Positions 15,070 to 16,701 of a DNA stretch of 16,701 nucleotides are shown here, one piece after another. The stretch spans positions 1-16,701 of the forward strand of contig DAOWCY010000161.1 in assembly GCA_030639305.1 (NCBI GenBank). The letters run 5' to 3'. Made by a program: the position numbers and the translations under genes. How positions within the stretch are numbered: position 1 is the stretch's first letter; each line of letters starts with the position of its first letter. Origin of the DNA: JAGLQA01 sp023135565 (lineage in GTDB: Bacteria; Acidobacteriota; Aminicenantia; UBA2199). The notes beneath the pieces were generated by a model. It was not told the origin of the DNA. It was given only the letters and a program-made list of their open reading frames with translations, and made no database searches.

Positions 15070-15091
15070 TTATTCAAGCTTAGCCTTGAAT
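15070..15091. repeat. Perfect 8-bp inverted repeat TATTCAAG/CTTGAATA
   Basis: Arms of eight bases enclose a six-base loop in the leader region of the DUF6516 pair. There is no T-run after it on the plus strand. A similar, shorter TCAAG/CTTGA hairpin occurs just after the HEAT-repeat gene (about 10438-10453). Confidence 0.4.
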
Positions 15092-15191
15092 AAACACTAT
15101 AATATAAAATTTCTTATTCATTCACTCTTAGATTAATATATTCTTCACTGTTTGTCAACAAGCGTTCTGATTTTTTCCAGGCTGGTGCGCG

Positions 15192-15239
15192 AAAAAAGCT
15201 TGTAAATTGGAAGCCAGACTTCCAATTTACAAACTTTTT
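15192..15239. terminator. Strong bidirectional hairpin terminator
   Basis: Two 14-base arms, TTGTAAATTGGAAG (15200-15213) and CTTCCAATTTACAA (15219-15232), pair perfectly around a five-base loop. Six A's precede and five T's follow, giving a T-run on either strand. It is best placed to stop minus-strand transcription leaving the gene at 15536-16291, after passing the 21-bp array. Confidence 0.65.
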
Positions 15240-15304
15240 CTTTGAAAACCGGTTGATTATCCCGCCCCCAAGATTGGGTAGGACTCGATGACCTAAATAC
15301 AGCT

Positions 15305-15537
15305 ATCCACGGCCCGTGAGCAAGGGTTGACGGGCAATAGGCAATCTTTCCCGGCTTAAAAAAAATCCTTCCCGGTCGATGAGCAGCCTTTGACGGATTG
15401 TGGGCAATCGCTCCAGCCCGGTGCGCAGTGACTCTCGCGATTAGAGAGCGAAGGCAGCCGACCAGGGAGCGAAGGGTTCCGGCCAGGGGAGCAGCTTTTC
15501 CCGGTCATGGAGCAATGCTTGCCGACCAGGACTCTTC
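15305..15537. repeat. Degenerate 21-bp tandem array
   Basis: About ten or eleven units, each ending in a variant of GAGCAAG, recur with striking regularity. Anchors start at 15318, 15339, 15360, 15381, 15402, 15423, 15446, 15467, 15489 and 15510, so spacing is almost always exactly 21. The rest of the unit is loosely TTCCCGGCCAGG-like. Units differ at many positions, so it is old or under constraint on spacing. It is GC-rich compared with the AT-rich gene it adjoins and ends at that gene's stop codon. A 66-codon frame across it gives a 7-residue pseudo-repeat but lacks a ribosome-binding site. Confidence 0.7.
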
Positions 15538-16291
15538 ACGAAACAAAGTCCAGTACTCTCCTGATCTTTTTCATTTTAAAAAAATCTCTCAGTCTTAGTA
15601 TAAATGTGGGTATTGCATAAATAGTTGAAAAAATACTTGCAAATAATAACATAATTTCCAGACTGTTCATCTCAGGATTATATATGCCTGTCACTATAAA
15701 AAACACCGATAATACCGCTAAAAGAAAAAATGATAGAGCTAAAAAACCTGTAACTTGAAATACATTTCCTCCTAATTTCTCAATATACGGCTTATATTTG
15801 CTTCTCAAGTCGTTATATTCTCGATAAGAACTTTTCTCATTTTCGTTTCTTTCTCCCATCTTAATTATTTTGAGTCCATATTTATAATAACTGCGGTCAA
15901 TTATGTTCCCGAAATAATTTGCACCGCCAATATGTTTATCGCTTATTTCCATATTTTTTATATCTTTTTTTATTGTATCAAATCCTTTTAGGATTTCCTC
16001 TTTTGACCCAAAAAAGAAACGAACGTTTAAATTTAAATCGAACAGGACGGTAATGTCTTTTTCGTCGATTCCTTCTAAGCCCCATTGTAGTTTTTCATAA
16101 TTTTCCGTTAGCCATTCTTCTGCATCCATTTCTTCGCGGAATAGGATTTTCTCTTTGTTTAAATGTCCCACGCTGTCGTTTTTGAATATTGCCCAGTATT
16201 CAAAATCATCATCATATTTACGTTGATCAAAACTTAAATCTTCCATTTTTTTGATTTCTTTGTTTTTGCCTAAACGGTCTAATAATTTCAT
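15536..16291 (-). CDS. Hypothetical membrane protein with two C-terminal helices
   Basis: I do not recognise this 251-residue protein. Residues 1-170 are soluble and highly charged, rich in Lys, Glu and aromatic residues. They include an acidic helix (about 50-66) and a strand-like TVLFDLNLNVRFFFGSKEE. Two membrane helices follow: about 177-203 (VFQVTGFLALSFFLLAVL...) and about 211-233 (LEIMLLFASIFSTIYAIPTF). A basic tail (234-251) suggests the large N-terminal part and the C-terminus both face the cytoplasm. AAGGAG lies a few bases before the ATG at 16291. The gene is strongly AT-rich, similar to the LTD gene. The 21-bp array starts at its stop and would form its 3' untranslated region. Confidence 0.7.
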   Translation of the reverse strand: MKLLDRLGKNKEIKKMEDLSFDQRKYDDDFEYWAIFKNDSVGHLNKEKILFREEMDAEEWLTENYEKLQWGLEGIDEKDITVLFDLNLNVRFFFGSKEEILKGFDTIKKDIKNMEISDKHIGGANYFGNIIDRSYYKYGLKIIKMGERNENEKSSYREYNDLRSKYKPYIEKLGGNVFQVTGFLALSFFLLAVLSVFFIVTGIYNPEMNSLEIMLLFASIFSTIYAIPTFILRLRDFFKMKKIRRVLDFVS

Positions 16292-16355
16292 TTTATTATC
16301 TCCTTATTTCTCATTATATCAATTTTCTGTGTTTTTGTAAATCCCTTCATCCGCT

Positions 16356-16526
16356 TTAAATTGCCCGGTCCCTTAGATTTCTTTGTGCAAGTTCATGCGC
16401 TGACCCAAATCCACAAAGAGGCAGATCAACTATTGTTTGGTAACTATTCAGTTCTGATGGCCTCGTAAAAAGTCTTTTTTGAGCAAGATCAGATTTTGAA
16501 AACCCTTTGTTATCAGCAGTCTTCAT
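16356..16526 (-). CDS. Small ORF spanning one end of the MITE-like element
   Basis: It has 56 codons, MKTADNKGFSKSDLAQ..., ending LAQRNLRDRAI. A GAGGAAA motif lies a few bases before the ATG at 16526, so translation is plausible. The first ~23 codons lie inside the 108-bp element, including its inverted end. The rest comes from flanking DNA. No family is recognised. It may be a chance frame or a fragment fused to the element. Confidence 0.3.
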   Translation of the reverse strand: MKTADNKGFSKSDLAQKRLFTRPSELNSYQTIVDLPLCGFGSAHELAQRNLRDRAI

Positions 16527-16564
16527 TTTCAGTTTCCTCTAATTTAGGCTTTTTACGAGACCAT
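16457..16564. mobile_element. MITE-like element, 108 bp, with 8-bp target duplication
   Basis: Ends are ATGGCCTCGTAAAAAGTC (16457-16474) and the reverse complement of ATGGTCTCGTAAAAAGCC (16547-16564), which match at 16 of 18 positions. CAGTTCTG directly flanks both sides (16449-16456 and 16565-16572), an 8-bp target-site duplication. The interior has no transposase. It is a non-autonomous element that would need a transposase encoded elsewhere; the parent insertion sequence family is not identified. Confidence 0.75.
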
Positions 16565-16589
16565 CAGTTCTGGAAAAAACTAAAACAGA

Positions 16590-16680
16590 CTTGCCTCCGG
16601 CGGCCCTGCCGGGGGCCAAACTTTTGAAAAAGTTTGAACAAAACTTTTGTTTAAAAAAGCGAAAAGCCCCCTATAAAAGC
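16590..16680 (-). repeat. Dispersed palindromic repeat, copy D (inverted)
   Basis: On the minus strand it reads through AAACAAAAGTTTTGTTCAAA, CTTTTTCAAAAGTTTGG and a GC-rich end that differs from copies A and B at only two positions. It is the cleanest full copy, lacking the insertion of copy A. It lies 18 bp from the target duplication of the MITE-like element, near the window edge. Confidence 0.75.
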
Positions 16681-16701
16681 TTTGAATTTTTCTTTTTCCA
16701 A

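Noticed and set aside
15305..15537. CRISPR array
   Set aside because: Units are degenerate and contiguous at 21 bp, with no conserved repeat and unique spacer alternation, and no cas genes are present.
15398..15598. 66-codon plus-strand ORF across the 21-bp array
   Set aside because: Its 7-residue periodicity is a direct result of the 21-bp repeat; there is no ribosome-binding site and it overlaps the 3' end of the membrane protein gene.

Overview
The window reads as an accessory region of a bacterial chromosome. A Gram-negative host is likely, because the largest gene encodes a lipoprotein-type alpha-2-macroglobulin with an intact thioester motif, a periplasmic family. Most genes have moderate GC, but the genes at 13411-14166 and 15536-16291 are visibly AT-rich and look acquired. 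I cannot name the lineage. Multicopy AAA-ATPase-like/PD-(D/E)XK genes, dispersed palindromic repeats and several toxin-antitoxin modules suggest a repeat-rich environmental or anaerobic genome.

Left part (1-1566): an N-terminally shortened DUF1778-type antitoxin remnant is followed by a MNT/HEPN toxin-antitoxin pair on the minus strand, overlapping by ATGA. An ~80-bp promoter-bearing direct repeat flanks that pair. Its right copy supplies the likely promoter of the next gene.

Centre (1567-13217): a 1911-residue alpha-2-macroglobulin lipoprotein (thioester Cys1426-Leu-Glu-Gln) is followed by two paralogous AAA-ATPase-like/PD-(D/E)XK proteins (639 and 648 residues). A HEAT-repeat protein with an acidic pentapeptide tail lies between them. 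The last 176 codons of the two paralogs differ at only 5 residues, while their middles have diverged, which points to gene conversion or module exchange. The second paralog probably forms an operon with a DUF2283 protein 29 bp downstream.

Right part (13218-16701): an AT-rich membrane-anchored protein combines a carboxypeptidase-regulatory-like domain with a lamin-tail-like domain. Then come a minus-strand DUF6516 (TumE-like) toxin-antitoxin pair with two inverted repeats in its promoter region, a strong bidirectional hairpin, an array of degenerate 21-bp units, an unknown two-helix membrane protein, and a 108-bp MITE-like element with 16/18-matching inverted ends and an 8-bp target duplication.

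Four copies of one dispersed palindrome-rich repeat lie between genes: two in plus orientation (about 1299-1435 and 7381-7484) and two in minus (10533-10760 and 16590-16680). Toxin-antitoxin pairs, predicted nucleases, AT-rich genes and mobile repeats together suggest a hotspot for gene gain and rearrangement. I see no tRNA, rRNA, CRISPR array or transposase gene.
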